Below, piece by piece: positions 15,080 to 22,213 of a stretch of 64,000 bases of DNA (its first letter is position 1; every line of letters starts with the position of its first letter). The notes beneath the pieces were generated by a model. The model saw only the letters and a list, made by a program, of their open reading frames with translations. It was not told the origin of the DNA and did not search any database. The stretch covers positions 248,001 through 312,000 of the forward strand of contig NZ_JADIKM010000003.1 of NCBI RefSeq assembly GCF_044904665.1, read 5' to 3'. Origin of the DNA: Dyella_A ginsengisoli (lineage in GTDB: Bacteria; Pseudomonadota; Gammaproteobacteria; Xanthomonadales; Rhodanobacteraceae). A program made the position numbers and the translations under genes.

Positions 15080-15405
15080 GCGGCACCGCCGATGCGCTCA
15101 AGAGCGCGCTGGCGGCGAAGCTGCGCGGCTACAGTGTTTTCGCAGGCCTTGCGGAGCGCATCGAACTCGATCTCCAGCCACCCGTCCGCAACCCTCCGGA
15201 CTAGCTCTTTGTGGTGCTCCAGAGCGGAGTCGTATTCGCGGTCGGCGGCAAGCAGCTCGTCTACGGCCGCGATGACTTCATCCACATCTTCTGCAGCCTG
15301 CCGCATGGGGCTGGTGAGGTCGGTCTTGCAGGCGCCGGCGACGCTATGCAGGCCCGCCGACGTGCGCCGCATGATGCCGAGCACATCCACCTTCGGCGCG
15401 CTCAC
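15076..15405 (-). CDS. Hypothetical helical phage protein
   Basis: A 109-residue protein from a GTG at 15405. It is predominantly alpha-helical and acidic (AAEDVDEVIAAVDELLAADREYDSALEHHKEL), likely a coiled coil. It shares the first residues VSAPK and the last residues RIGGAA with the gene at 14356-14655. GTGA overlap with the upstream gene. Function unknown. Confidence 0.6.
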   Translation of the reverse strand: MSAPKVDVLGIMRRTSAGLHSVAGACKTDLTSPMRQAAEDVDEVIAAVDELLAADREYDSALEHHKELVRRVADGWLEIEFDALRKACENTVAAQLRRQRALERIGGAA

Positions 15406-15626
15406 GCCACCACCTGCTGCGGCTGGCTGCTGGCAAGGCGCAGCAGGGCCATCTGCTTGGCGCGCCACAGCGAGGTGGCGGCGGTGATGGCGTCGGCCTG
15501 GCGGGCGTAGGTGGTGACGGTGCGGGCGAGGCGATCCTGGCTGTGCACGTCGATCACTTCGCCGCGCCACATGGTGCCGACGCGCTCGGGTACGAAAGCC
15601 ACTTCGGGCAGGTGCTGGGCGTGCAT
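15402..15626 (-). CDS. Small hypothetical phage protein
   Basis: A 74-residue protein with a beta-rich N-terminus (VAFVPERVGTMWRGEVIDVH) and a helical C-terminus. The ATG at 15626 overlaps the upstream stop by one base (TGATG); a TTG just before is less likely as the start. Function unknown. Confidence 0.5.
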   Translation of the reverse strand: MHAQHLPEVAFVPERVGTMWRGEVIDVHSQDRLARTVTTYARQADAITAATSLWRAKQMALLRLASSQPQQVVA

Positions 15627-15739
15627 CAAAACACCCCCAGCTTGTGGGCGATGCCGGCGGCGATCAGCAGCAGCGCGCCGATGGTGATGCCGCCGAGCAG
15701 AGTGATCAGCGGCCAGTCGGTTTTGCGCGGGGCGGCCAT
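15626..15739 (-). CDS. 37-residue single-pass membrane peptide
   Basis: Starts MAAPRKTDWPLITLLGGITI: a short basic N-terminus, then one transmembrane helix. TGATG overlaps occur at both ends, exactly in step with the neighbouring genes, which strongly supports translation despite the small size. Role unknown. Confidence 0.55.
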   Translation of the reverse strand: MAAPRKTDWPLITLLGGITIGALLLIAAGIAHKLGVF

Positions 15740-16008
15740 CAAGCAGCCCTCTTGCGACGCGGCGTGCGCAGGGTGAGGGCGAGCTGGGCGTAGTCGGTGC
15801 CCCATTCGGCCTCGGCGCCGCCGAGATTGGCGTGCAACGCGGTGCGCGCGCCGCAGTTGCACTCGATGCGGTGGCGGATACCCACCGGCTGGAACGTCAC
15901 CGGTTCTTTGCTCAGGCGACCGCTGGTGCGCACATGGCGCGGCTCGGTGTTGCAGTTGCGGCAGCGCTGGAAGCGTCCCGCGGGGTGCTGGCAGATCGAC
16001 TCGATCAT
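15739..16008 (-). CDS. Cys-containing hypothetical phage protein
   Basis: An 89-residue basic protein with Cys pairs (CRNC near residue 16 and CNC near 50) that could bind a metal. ATGA overlap with the first gene of the operon, TGATG overlap with the next. Function unknown. Confidence 0.55.
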   Translation of the reverse strand: MIESICQHPAGRFQRCRNCNTEPRHVRTSGRLSKEPVTFQPVGIRHRIECNCGARTALHANLGGAEAEWGTDYAQLALTLRTPRRKRAA

Positions 16009-16214
16009 GGCGTTGCCCCCGCCTCGATCGCCTTGGCCGAGCCCTCAATGAGCGCGTGGCCGATGGCGGAAGAATGGGTGGGGGTCAGGTGCAGGTTGTG
16101 GAGCCACGACTCGCCCAGCTGGCCCAGCACAACACCATGCTCGTCCGCCTTCACATCGACGCACGTGTCATCGTTGAGTTGAAAAGCTGGGGACGTCCAG
16201 ATCGCAGGATTCAT
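16005..16214 (-). CDS. First gene of the leftward early operon, unknown function
   Basis: A 69-residue protein (MNPAIWTSPAFQLNDDTCVD and following). The ATG at 16214 has a good GGAGAAAG ribosome site and lies about 30 bases downstream of the predicted start of the repressor-controlled leftward promoter. No function recognised. As first gene of the operon it would be among the earliest products on induction. Confidence 0.65.
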   Translation of the reverse strand: MNPAIWTSPAFQLNDDTCVDVKADEHGVVLGQLGESWLHNLHLTPTHSSAIGHALIEGSAKAIEAGATP

Positions 16215-16249
16215 GACTTTCTCCAGGCCACTTTGGCTCAGTGGAATGG

Positions 16250-16291
16250 AGAATACGAAACATCGTAATACGTTGTCAACGATATTTCGTA
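16250..16291 (-). promoter_or_regulatory. Leftward early promoter with two repressor operators
   Basis: On the minus strand the -35 TTGACA (16279-16274) is followed after 18 bp by TATTCT (16255-16250). Operator 1 is TACGA-AACA-TCGTA (16254-16267), inside the spacer and -10. Operator 2 is AACGA-TATT-TCGTA (16278-16291), overlapping the -35. Their centres are 24 bp apart. The rightward promoter at 17.7 kb has the same design. Confidence 0.8.
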
Positions 16292-16394
16292 ATTAGAGCG
16301 CGAGGCAGCTGTGGCGCGGCCTGATTGGGCTCACGGAAGGCGAAATCTGGGATCTAGCGCTCGGCCGCGCTGTCGTCAGTTGCTGCCGACTAAC

Positions 16395-17012
16395 TCATCT
16401 GTGCGTGCTTGAGCGCATCGCATCTACTTGCGCCACGAACTTCTTGATGGACACGAGAGCGGTTGCCTGGCCGCCGGGGATGCGCTCGATGTTGAACTGA
16501 GCATCCTCATAGCCTTCGCCGGTGTGGATGCGCAGCCGGCAGTCGGGTGCTGTCACCATCCGCTGCAACATGGAGTAGGGGATCACGATGCTGTTGCTGC
16601 TGGCGGTATAGACGGTCTGCGAGACGGTGTTGTAAGCCCCGTTGCTCAGCTGGGTGCTCGATCCCGATCGCCATTGGGTAACCTCGCCGCCGATGTTGAT
16701 GTCCATGCCGGAAAGGCTGGTGAAGGCGGCGCTGCCCTGGGTGGCGTTTGCGTCGTAGGACATCACCAGGGCTACGCGATCTGGTGATGCGCTGCTCCAA
16801 CTCGCACCGAGTTGGACTGCATTCCCCCATGATCCTTTCGCCCAAAGCGGCATGGGCGACACGGTGATGATCGTGGAGTCGTCAAAGGTTGAGTGCTGCT
16901 GGCTGACGACGCCCATGCCCGCCGCTGCGGACATCGTGTCGGTCATCGTCGCGCAAGAACTTACCGCGGCAGCCGCGGCGAGCATGGCTACCAGCACGTA
17001 GGGCTTCCGCAT
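16395..17012 (-). CDS. Outer-surface lipoprotein, likely moron
   Basis: A 205-residue precursor with a classic lipoprotein signal. There is a basic start (MRKPY), a hydrophobic helix, and a lipobox ending in Cys20 (AVSSC). The mature part is beta-rich, Ser/Thr-rich and of unknown fold. AAGGGGAA precedes the ATG. The gene stands alone between the early operon and the repressor, in the orientation of lysogen-expressed genes. That is the usual place for genes that change the lysogen's surface or exclude other phages. No family recognised; function inferred from position only. Confidence 0.7.
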   Translation of the reverse strand: MRKPYVLVAMLAAAAAVSSCATMTDTMSAAAGMGVVSQQHSTFDDSTIITVSPMPLWAKGSWGNAVQLGASWSSASPDRVALVMSYDANATQGSAAFTSLSGMDINIGGEVTQWRSGSSTQLSNGAYNTVSQTVYTASSNSIVIPYSMLQRMVTAPDCRLRIHTGEGYEDAQFNIERIPGGQATALVSIKKFVAQVDAMRSSTHR

Positions 17013-17154
17013 GATGTTCCCCTTCCTAGGATGTGGTTCTGGGACAACTTAGCCGGTCGATGCTCTGCGCATCCAGTCTCTGGGCGTCAGTTTCTTCTCT
17101 GTCGTGCATTCCACCGTCGTTTTTTTGGCATGTGTGCCACCGACGATTGAGAGC

Positions 17155-17682
17155 TTAGGCCTTTCTGCTGCGGCTCCCAGTTGCTCTTTTATGTACGCCT
17201 TGAGCATGCGTACCCGTTGCTCTCTCATCCTTGTGCTCCCCCTTTGGCACAGCTTTCATGATGTTCGAGCCGAGCCAAGCGCTGCCGCGTCCTCCGCTGA
17301 AATTGCCGAAGGTGGCTGCCCGCTGGTAGGCATCGATGAAGAGCTGGGGGTTCGCGGTGAAGTTGTAGGTGAGCCCCAGTTCTTCATGCGCCTCGTGCAA
17401 AGCACGTGCCACGTCGAGGACGATTTCGGGGTCGATCGAACGTGATGCGTGGTATGTGCCTGGGGTGTCGCCGATGCCCTGATGCTCGCGCCCGGTTTCG
17501 AGAAATCCTGCGTCGACTTCCAGCAGAGTCGCCAGGCGGTGCAGGCGGGTCGTCGACTTCGCTTTCCCTAATTCAAGATCCGAAAGCCCGCTGTAGGACA
17601 TGCCGGCGTCGCGCGCGAGGTCTTTCCGGGCAATGCCTTTGGCCTGCCGGATTCTGCGCACACGGTCGCCGATCGTTTCCAT
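17155..17682 (-). CDS. XRE-family phage repressor (CI-like)
   Basis: A 175-residue protein with an N-terminal helix-turn-helix of the Cro/CI type (residues 5-60, METIGDRVRRIRQAKGIARK then DLARDAGMSYSGLSDLE). The C-terminal part has no LexA/S24 peptidase Ser-Lys signature, so it is unlikely to self-cleave. The short Ser/Arg-rich C-terminus is basic. It is divergent from the Cro-like gene at 17755, and the two operators at 17707-17744 lie between them. It most likely holds the lysogenic state; how it is inactivated is unclear. Confidence 0.85.
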   Translation of the reverse strand: METIGDRVRRIRQAKGIARKDLARDAGMSYSGLSDLELGKAKSTTRLHRLATLLEVDAGFLETGREHQGIGDTPGTYHASRSIDPEIVLDVARALHEAHEELGLTYNFTANPQLFIDAYQRAATFGNFSGGRGSAWLGSNIMKAVPKGEHKDERATGTHAQGVHKRATGSRSRKA

Positions 17683-17706
17683 GATCCCATTGCACCGATA
17701 TGTCGT

Positions 17707-17755
17707 TACGAAAGGTCGTTGACATTGCGCTACGAAATGTCGTAATTTGCTTGCA
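17707..17755 (+). promoter_or_regulatory. Rightward early promoter with two repressor operators
   Basis: The -35 TTGACA (17719-17724) is followed by TAATTT (17743-17748) after 18 bp. Operators are TACGA-AAGG-TCGTT (17707-17720), overlapping the -35, and TACGA-AATG-TCGTA (17731-17744), in the spacer; centres are 24 bp apart. Transcription would begin at about 17754-17755, at or next to the ATG of the Cro-like gene. Confidence 0.8.
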
Positions 17756-17973
17756 TGAGCATCTGGACCCAGCGCGTCAAAGACCTGAGTGCCTGCGGCA
17801 TGACCTATGCCCAGATCGCTTCGGAGATCCATCTAGCGCCCTCCACGGTCGGTGACCTGGCCAACGGGCGGTACAAGACCCCCGGCTACGAAGCCGCGGT
17901 GGCGCTCAAGGCTCTGCACGACCGCGTTATGGCCGAGCGAGCCGCGGATGCACCAATGCGCGAGGCGGGGTAA
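17755..17973 (+). CDS. Cro-like HTH regulator
   Basis: A 72-residue protein with a helix-turn-helix (GMTYAQIASEIHLAPSTVGDLANG, about residues 15-38) and a short helical tail. It is transcribed divergently from the repressor. No ribosome site precedes the ATG, and the predicted transcription start coincides with the ATG, so the message is probably leaderless. It ends shortly before a rho-independent terminator. By position and fold it is the counter-repressor of the genetic switch. Confidence 0.75.
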   Translation: MSIWTQRVKDLSACGMTYAQIASEIHLAPSTVGDLANGRYKTPGYEAAVALKALHDRVMAERAADAPMREAG

Positions 17974-17989
17974 CAGATCAAGAGCCACG

Positions 17990-18018
17990 GGTCTGCCTTT
18001 CGGGGTGGGCCTTTTTTT
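17990..18018 (+). terminator. Rho-independent terminator after Cro-like gene
   Basis: Arms GGTCTGCC and GGTGGGCC pair over 8 bp (including G-U pairs) with loop TTTCGG, followed by seven T. It separates the Cro-like gene from the replication genes, so read-through or antitermination is needed to reach them from the early promoter. Confidence 0.75.
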
Positions 18019-18030
18019 GTAACCGAATAC

Positions 18031-18075
18031 GTGTGTCCGCCGCTGTCCGCCGTATGTGGATCGCGGCGGAAACGA
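18031..18075 (+). promoter_or_regulatory. Tandem and inverted repeat upstream of CII-like gene
   Basis: TGTCCGCCG is repeated at 18034-18042 and 18044-18052 (10-bp period), and the inverted form CGGCGGA follows near 18064. This is a plausible regulator site for the downstream operon. No convincing -35/-10 pair was seen. Confidence 0.3.
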
Positions 18076-18095
18076 TAGCCAAACAGGGGCCATCG

Positions 18096-18497
18096 ATGAA
18101 TCAAGAGCAGCAGATTCCTATGTTCGTTGATGATCTGAACGAGGCGCTCAGCGCGACCATCAATGCGTTGGGTGGCAAGAAGGTTGTCGGTGCGCTTCTG
18201 CGTGGTGAATCGGTGGACCCCACCGTGGCCGGCAAGTGGCTAGCAGACTGCCTGAACCCCTCCAAGCGTGAGCGCCTGGACCCGGAGCAGGTAGCGTGGA
18301 TAAGGCGAACGGCGCGCCTTCAGGGTTGCCACATCCTGGCAGCTTGGGAAGCAGCGGACGCTGGTTATGCGCCGCCGCAGCCTCTGGCCCCGCAGGATGA
18401 GGCTGCCCAGCTGCAGCGTGATTTCATCGCGAGCGTGAAGGCGCTGCAGGCCATCCAGCAAAAGATGGCGCGCAACGGCATGCAGGCAGTGGGCTGA
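18096..18497 (+). CDS. Phage regulatory protein, CII-like
   Basis: A 133-residue helical protein. Its N-terminal region (LNEALSATINALGGKKVVGA, then a cysteine-containing LNPSKRERLDPEQVAWIRR) resembles a class of small DNA-binding prophage regulators placed just right of cro. The C-terminal half (EAAQLQRDFIASVKALQAIQ) is a probable oligomerisation helix. The ATG at 18096 is preceded by AGGGG. Role as a CII/activator analogue is inferred from position and general look. Confidence 0.55.
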   Translation: MNQEQQIPMFVDDLNEALSATINALGGKKVVGALLRGESVDPTVAGKWLADCLNPSKRERLDPEQVAWIRRTARLQGCHILAAWEAADAGYAPPQPLAPQDEAAQLQRDFIASVKALQAIQQKMARNGMQAVG

Positions 18498-18673
18498 TGG
18501 ACGAGATCGACCATGCGCTCGCCGCACGCGGTCTAGGCAAGGCCGGCAAGGCGGTGTGCGATGAATGCGGCGCAGCGATCAGCGCGCTGCGTCAAGAGCT
18601 TGGTGCGGTGCTGTGCATCGACTGCCAGCAGCGCAGCGAGCAGCAGGCTCGCCAATGGTCAAAAAGGGGCTGA
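18497..18673 (+). CDS. DksA/TraR-type zinc-finger protein (58 residues)
   Basis: This short frame starts with a TGATG overlap. It encodes a helix and then a four-cysteine finger: Cys21, Cys24, Cys40, Cys43 (CDECGAAISALRQELGAVLC, then IDC). This matches the zf-dskA_traR pattern. TraR-like phage and plasmid proteins bind the RNA polymerase secondary channel without ppGpp. The N-terminal helix is short compared with TraR (73 residues), so polymerase binding is uncertain. It lies in the early operon between the CII-like gene and the primase. Confidence 0.75.
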   Translation: MDEIDHALAARGLGKAGKAVCDECGAAISALRQELGAVLCIDCQQRSEQQARQWSKRG

Positions 18674-18834
18674 TCGAATGCTATGTGACCGAGGCGCCGG
18701 CGATGCCGGCGCGTGTGGCTATCGAACAGATCCAGCGCATCCTGAGCGAGGGCGCGACACCGGAGCAGGTGGCGGCTGCGATGGCGGCCGTGCAGCAGCC
18801 CGCGGTGCCGAGGCAGGGGAGTCTGCCGCTGTGA
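18655..18834 (+). CDS. Small hypothetical phage protein
   Basis: A 59-residue protein (MVKKGLIECYVTEAPAMPAR and following) with an amphipathic helix and an Ala/Gln-rich segment. It overlaps the previous gene by 19 bp and the next by one base. Function unknown. Confidence 0.5.
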   Translation: MVKKGLIECYVTEAPAMPARVAIEQIQRILSEGATPEQVAAAMAAVQQPAVPRQGSLPL

Positions 18835-19154
18835 TGTACACCAGCGCGCCCGATCGCCGAAAGGCCGTGCCGGGTGCGCTGTGGTTTGACGGTGGCGCGG
18901 ATCTGCGCCGGATTGCCTCGGTGATCTGCGATCGCGCGTGGCGCGGCCTCGGCGTGCGGGTATACCGCTGGCCGGATGGCATGGTGATCCTGGTGGGCAC
19001 GGACTCGCGCGGCGATCAGCTGTTGCTGCGCCATTCACTGGATGCGCTGGTGGGCACGTTCTGCCGCGTGGGCGCGCTCAGTGGAAGCGTGGTGGGCGAG
19101 GGGCCGAAGCAGTTTGATGTGCTGGACCAGCTGCGCTGGGTAGCCTCGGCATGA
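18834..19154 (+). CDS. Hypothetical phage protein upstream of primase
   Basis: A 106-residue alpha/beta protein from an ATG at 18834 (TGATG overlap). It is coupled to the primase by an ATGA overlap. No domain recognised; the position suggests a replication accessory role. Confidence 0.6.
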   Translation: MYTSAPDRRKAVPGALWFDGGADLRRIASVICDRAWRGLGVRVYRWPDGMVILVGTDSRGDQLLLRHSLDALVGTFCRVGALSGSVVGEGPKQFDVLDQLRWVASA

Positions 19155-20215
19155 TCAACACGGCAGCGCTACTGGCGAGAGTAGACCTGGTGGACCTGGT
19201 AGGCCGCGAGGTCACCCTGAAAAAGCAGGGCGCGGAATGGGTGGGCTGCTGCCCGTTCCACGATGAGCGCACGCCGAGCTTTCATGTGGTGCCGGCCAAG
19301 GGCTTTGTGCATTGCTTCGGCTGTGGCGCCCACCACGACGCCATCGGTTACACGATGGCGATGTATCACTACGACTTTGCCGAGGCCTGCCGCAAGCTGG
19401 GTGGGCAGGAGATGGGCGATGCCGTGCGCAAGGCGGTGCGCGCCGTGCCGCAGCGGGCGAATGATAAGCCGGTGGAGCTGTGGGTGCCGATCTACCCCGT
19501 GCCCGACAGCGCGCCGCGCTGGGTGGCCGGCGAGCGCGGCAGCGTGTGGAACCCCAAGCGCGAGCCGCGCGTGCCAGGCGGCACGCCTGGCGGGTGGTGG
19601 GAGCTGGCGCCGGACCGCGCCGACGCCTACCGCGCGGCCGATGGCGCGCTGATGGGCTACGTGCTGCGGGTGATGATCGAGGGCAAGAAGATGACGCCCA
19701 CGGTGACGTGGTGCATCGGCCCGCGTGGCGAGGCCCGCTGGTGCCTGCAGCACTTTCCCGAGCCGCGCCCGCTGTGCGGCCTCGACGCGTTGGCCGAGCG
19801 GCCGGATGCGCCGGTGCTGGTGGTGGAGGGCGAAAAATGCCGCGCCGTCAGCGCTGGCGCGCTGCCTGCGTACGTGTGCGTGGCCTGGCCGGGCGGCACG
19901 AAGGGCGTGAAGTACGTGGATTTCTCGCCGCTGGCCGGGCGCGACGTGGTGCTGTGGCCCGACGCGGACGAAGGCGGCTTCGGCGCGATGCTCGGCTACG
20001 TGGATGGATCCGGCCTGCTGCATGAGGGCGTGGCCCAGTTCGCGCACCGCGCCGGCGCACGCAGCCTGCGCGTGGTGGATGTGTCCGTGCAGTCGAAGGG
20101 CTGGGATATCGCCGACGCAATCGAGGATGGCTGGACCCCGCGGCAGCTGGCCGGGTGGGCGAAGGCGCGGGTGAGGACGGTGGAAGTGCGCGAGAGCGAG
20201 GGCATGGCGGTATGA
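19151..20215 (+). CDS. CHC2 zinc-finger DNA primase
   Basis: A 354-residue primase-like protein. A CHC2 finger sits near residues 34-58: CCPFH, then CFGC. A Toprim-like domain begins near LVVEGEKCRAV (about residue 224) and includes DVVLWPDADEGG. It should make primers for phage replication and pairs with the VapE-like ATPase downstream. ATGA overlap at the start and at the end. It is shorter than DnaG and lacks the helicase-binding C-terminus. Confidence 0.88.
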   Translation: MINTAALLARVDLVDLVGREVTLKKQGAEWVGCCPFHDERTPSFHVVPAKGFVHCFGCGAHHDAIGYTMAMYHYDFAEACRKLGGQEMGDAVRKAVRAVPQRANDKPVELWVPIYPVPDSAPRWVAGERGSVWNPKREPRVPGGTPGGWWELAPDRADAYRAADGALMGYVLRVMIEGKKMTPTVTWCIGPRGEARWCLQHFPEPRPLCGLDALAERPDAPVLVVEGEKCRAVSAGALPAYVCVAWPGGTKGVKYVDFSPLAGRDVVLWPDADEGGFGAMLGYVDGSGLLHEGVAQFAHRAGARSLRVVDVSVQSKGWDIADAIEDGWTPRQLAGWAKARVRTVEVRESEGMAV

Positions 20216-20400
20216 CTGGCACTGATGGTAACGGTCCGGGTGGCATGCACCGGTGCTGTGGAACGTGCCAGCACGCGCACGAGGATCTCGCTGGACTGCA
20301 ATGCATGCTGATCGATGAGCAGCGTTCCTCGATTGCTCATGGGTCGGTGGATGCCGATGACTTCTGCGACCAGCACGATTTTCGGGTGCCGCATGTCTGA
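20212..20400 (+). CDS. Small Cys-rich phage protein
   Basis: A 62-residue protein with a CCGTC motif and two more Cys, probably zinc-binding. The start at 20212 overlaps the primase stop (ATGA), and its 3' end overlaps the ATPase start by 8 bp. Function unknown. Confidence 0.55.
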   Translation: MTGTDGNGPGGMHRCCGTCQHAHEDLAGLQCMLIDEQRSSIAHGSVDADDFCDQHDFRVPHV

Positions 20401-21769
20401 TGCCGGCAAGGTGGTGGTGATAACGGGGCAGCGCGGTGGTGGCGGTGGTCGGCGCGGTGGTGGCGCTGGGGGCGGATCGTCGGACCCCAACGACTGGCGC
20501 AACGACATCACGCGCACCACCAGCGGCAAGCCCGAGTCCACCACGCACAACACGCTGCTGGTGATGGAGCACGACCCGTCGCTGCAGCGCCTGTTTGTGC
20601 TGGACGAGTTCAGCAACGTGGTGCGGCTCACGCGCAAGGCGCCGTGGCTGGGCGGCGAGATGGACGAGTTCACCGACCAGGACGGCACCGAGCTCTCTGC
20701 CTGGCTGGGCGCGCCCGACCGGTACCGGTTGAACATCAAGCCGGAGATGGTGATGGGCTGTGTGGAAGCGATGGCCCGCCGGCGCAAGGAACATCCGGTG
20801 CGCACGTACCTCAACGGGTTGAAGTGGGATGGCACCCCGCGCCTCGCGCAGCTGTTCCCGCGCTATTTCAAGGCGGAGGATACGGCGTACACGCGCCAGT
20901 CGGCGCAGTGCTTCATGGTGAGCGCGGTGGCACGCATCCTGTGGGTGGACAGCAAGGTGCGGCACAACGGTGCGCAGGTGGATTTCATGCTGGTGCTGGA
21001 GGGCGAGCAGGGCCTGCGCAAGACGTCGGCCGTGCGCTCGCTGTTCGGCCCGCAGTGGTACATGGAGGCGCAGGAGTCGCCCACCAGCAAAGACTTCTAC
21101 CAGGCCTTGCGCGGGCGCTGGTGTGTCGAGATCGGCGAGATGGACAGCTTCAGCAAGGCCGACGTGACGAAGGTGAAACAGGCCATCACTGCGCGGTTCG
21201 ATACCTACCGGCCGAGCTATGGGCGCGTGAGCCGATCGTTCCGCCGCGAGTGCGTGTTCGTGGGCACCACGAACGAGAGCGAATACCTGAAGGATCCCAG
21301 CGGCGGGCGGCGCTTTCTGCCGGTGAAGGTGTTCGGCGTGTGCATCCCTGACCTGGAGGCCGATCGCGACCAGCTGTGGGCCGAGGCCGTGGCCATGTTC
21401 CGCGAGGGCTTCCAGTGGTGGGATCTGCCGGCCGATGCCGCCGAGCAGCAGGAAGAACGGTTCGCCGAGGACAGCTGGCAGGGGCCCGTGCAACGGTGGC
21501 TCGGCGGCAAGATGGGCGATGGCTGCTATCCCTCTCGGCTGAGCAAGACCGCCGGTAACGGCGCGCGGCTCGAGTGGACTACCACCACCGAGCTGCTGTT
21601 CTATGCGCTGCAGATCGACGTTGGGCGGCACGACAAGCAATCGCAGATGCGCGTGTCGGCCATCATGCGCCGGCTCCGATGGAAGCACGTTCGCGTGCGG
21701 GTGGATGGCGAGCGCGAGCGGCGCTGGTATCACCTGGACGACGAAGGGAGGATCGATGTGCCCTTCTAG
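20393..21769 (+). CDS. VapE-like P-loop ATPase/helicase (VirE family)
   Basis: A 458-residue protein with the arrangement of phage and island VapE proteins, which replace a replicative helicase or its loader. Walker A is GEQGLRKTS (about residues 204-212). The downstream acidic segment CVEIGEMDSFSKAD and an Arg-finger-like stretch with GTTNESEYLKDPSGGRR follow, as in the family. The N-terminus is unusual: residues 13-29 are almost only Gly and Arg (RGG-type). It acts with the CHC2 primase in replication initiation. Confidence 0.85.
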   Translation: MSDAGKVVVITGQRGGGGGRRGGGAGGGSSDPNDWRNDITRTTSGKPESTTHNTLLVMEHDPSLQRLFVLDEFSNVVRLTRKAPWLGGEMDEFTDQDGTELSAWLGAPDRYRLNIKPEMVMGCVEAMARRRKEHPVRTYLNGLKWDGTPRLAQLFPRYFKAEDTAYTRQSAQCFMVSAVARILWVDSKVRHNGAQVDFMLVLEGEQGLRKTSAVRSLFGPQWYMEAQESPTSKDFYQALRGRWCVEIGEMDSFSKADVTKVKQAITARFDTYRPSYGRVSRSFRRECVFVGTTNESEYLKDPSGGRRFLPVKVFGVCIPDLEADRDQLWAEAVAMFREGFQWWDLPADAAEQQEERFAEDSWQGPVQRWLGGKMGDGCYPSRLSKTAGNGARLEWTTTTELLFYALQIDVGRHDKQSQMRVSAIMRRLRWKHVRVRVDGERERRWYHLDDEGRIDVPF

Positions 21770-22213
21770 GCGCCTGCGTGGGCGAACTGCGGCTGGCTTG
21801 TCCCAACCGTCCCAACCTTGTCCCGACCTTGGCCCGACATCCCGAGCCGCTTGGCCTTTGGGTTGTCCCAACCTGCCCGACCTTTTCGCGCCTCGCGCAT
21901 ACACAGATAGCTTTCAACAGGGGGCTTCCATCTTCCATGTGTGCGCATACAGGTTGGGACAGTCGGGACAGTCGGGGCAGAGCATGTGCCGCAACGTTTC
22001 CCGCGTCCCGACCTTCATCGGTTCGGGTCGGGACAGGGCAGTGAGGTCGGGTCGCCGGCCCCGGGTGAACCTGAACGGGCCGGGGCGCCGCGGGTCCTCC
22101 CTGGCCGCCGTCATTGCGGGTAGCACGGCCGCAAATTTCCGCGAGATTCCGAGTGTTTCCTTTGGTTCACTGCCCCCGCTTGTGGGTAACGGTGCCGGTT
22201 CACGGGGTGGCGC
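21770..22213. other. 444-bp non-coding block with clustered repeats (candidate cos/ori)
   Basis: No credible gene here. TCCCAACC or TCCCGACC occurs at 21801, 21810, 21821, 21866 and 22006, and GCCCGACC at 21875. The inverse GGTTGGGA/GGTCGGGA type occurs at 21952, 21961, 22026 and 22045. The two orientations flank a less GC-rich core (about 21885-21950) that contains GCGCATACA twice. The block lies between the replication ATPase and the small terminase, where cos or an iteron origin is expected in this phage type. Confidence 0.55.
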
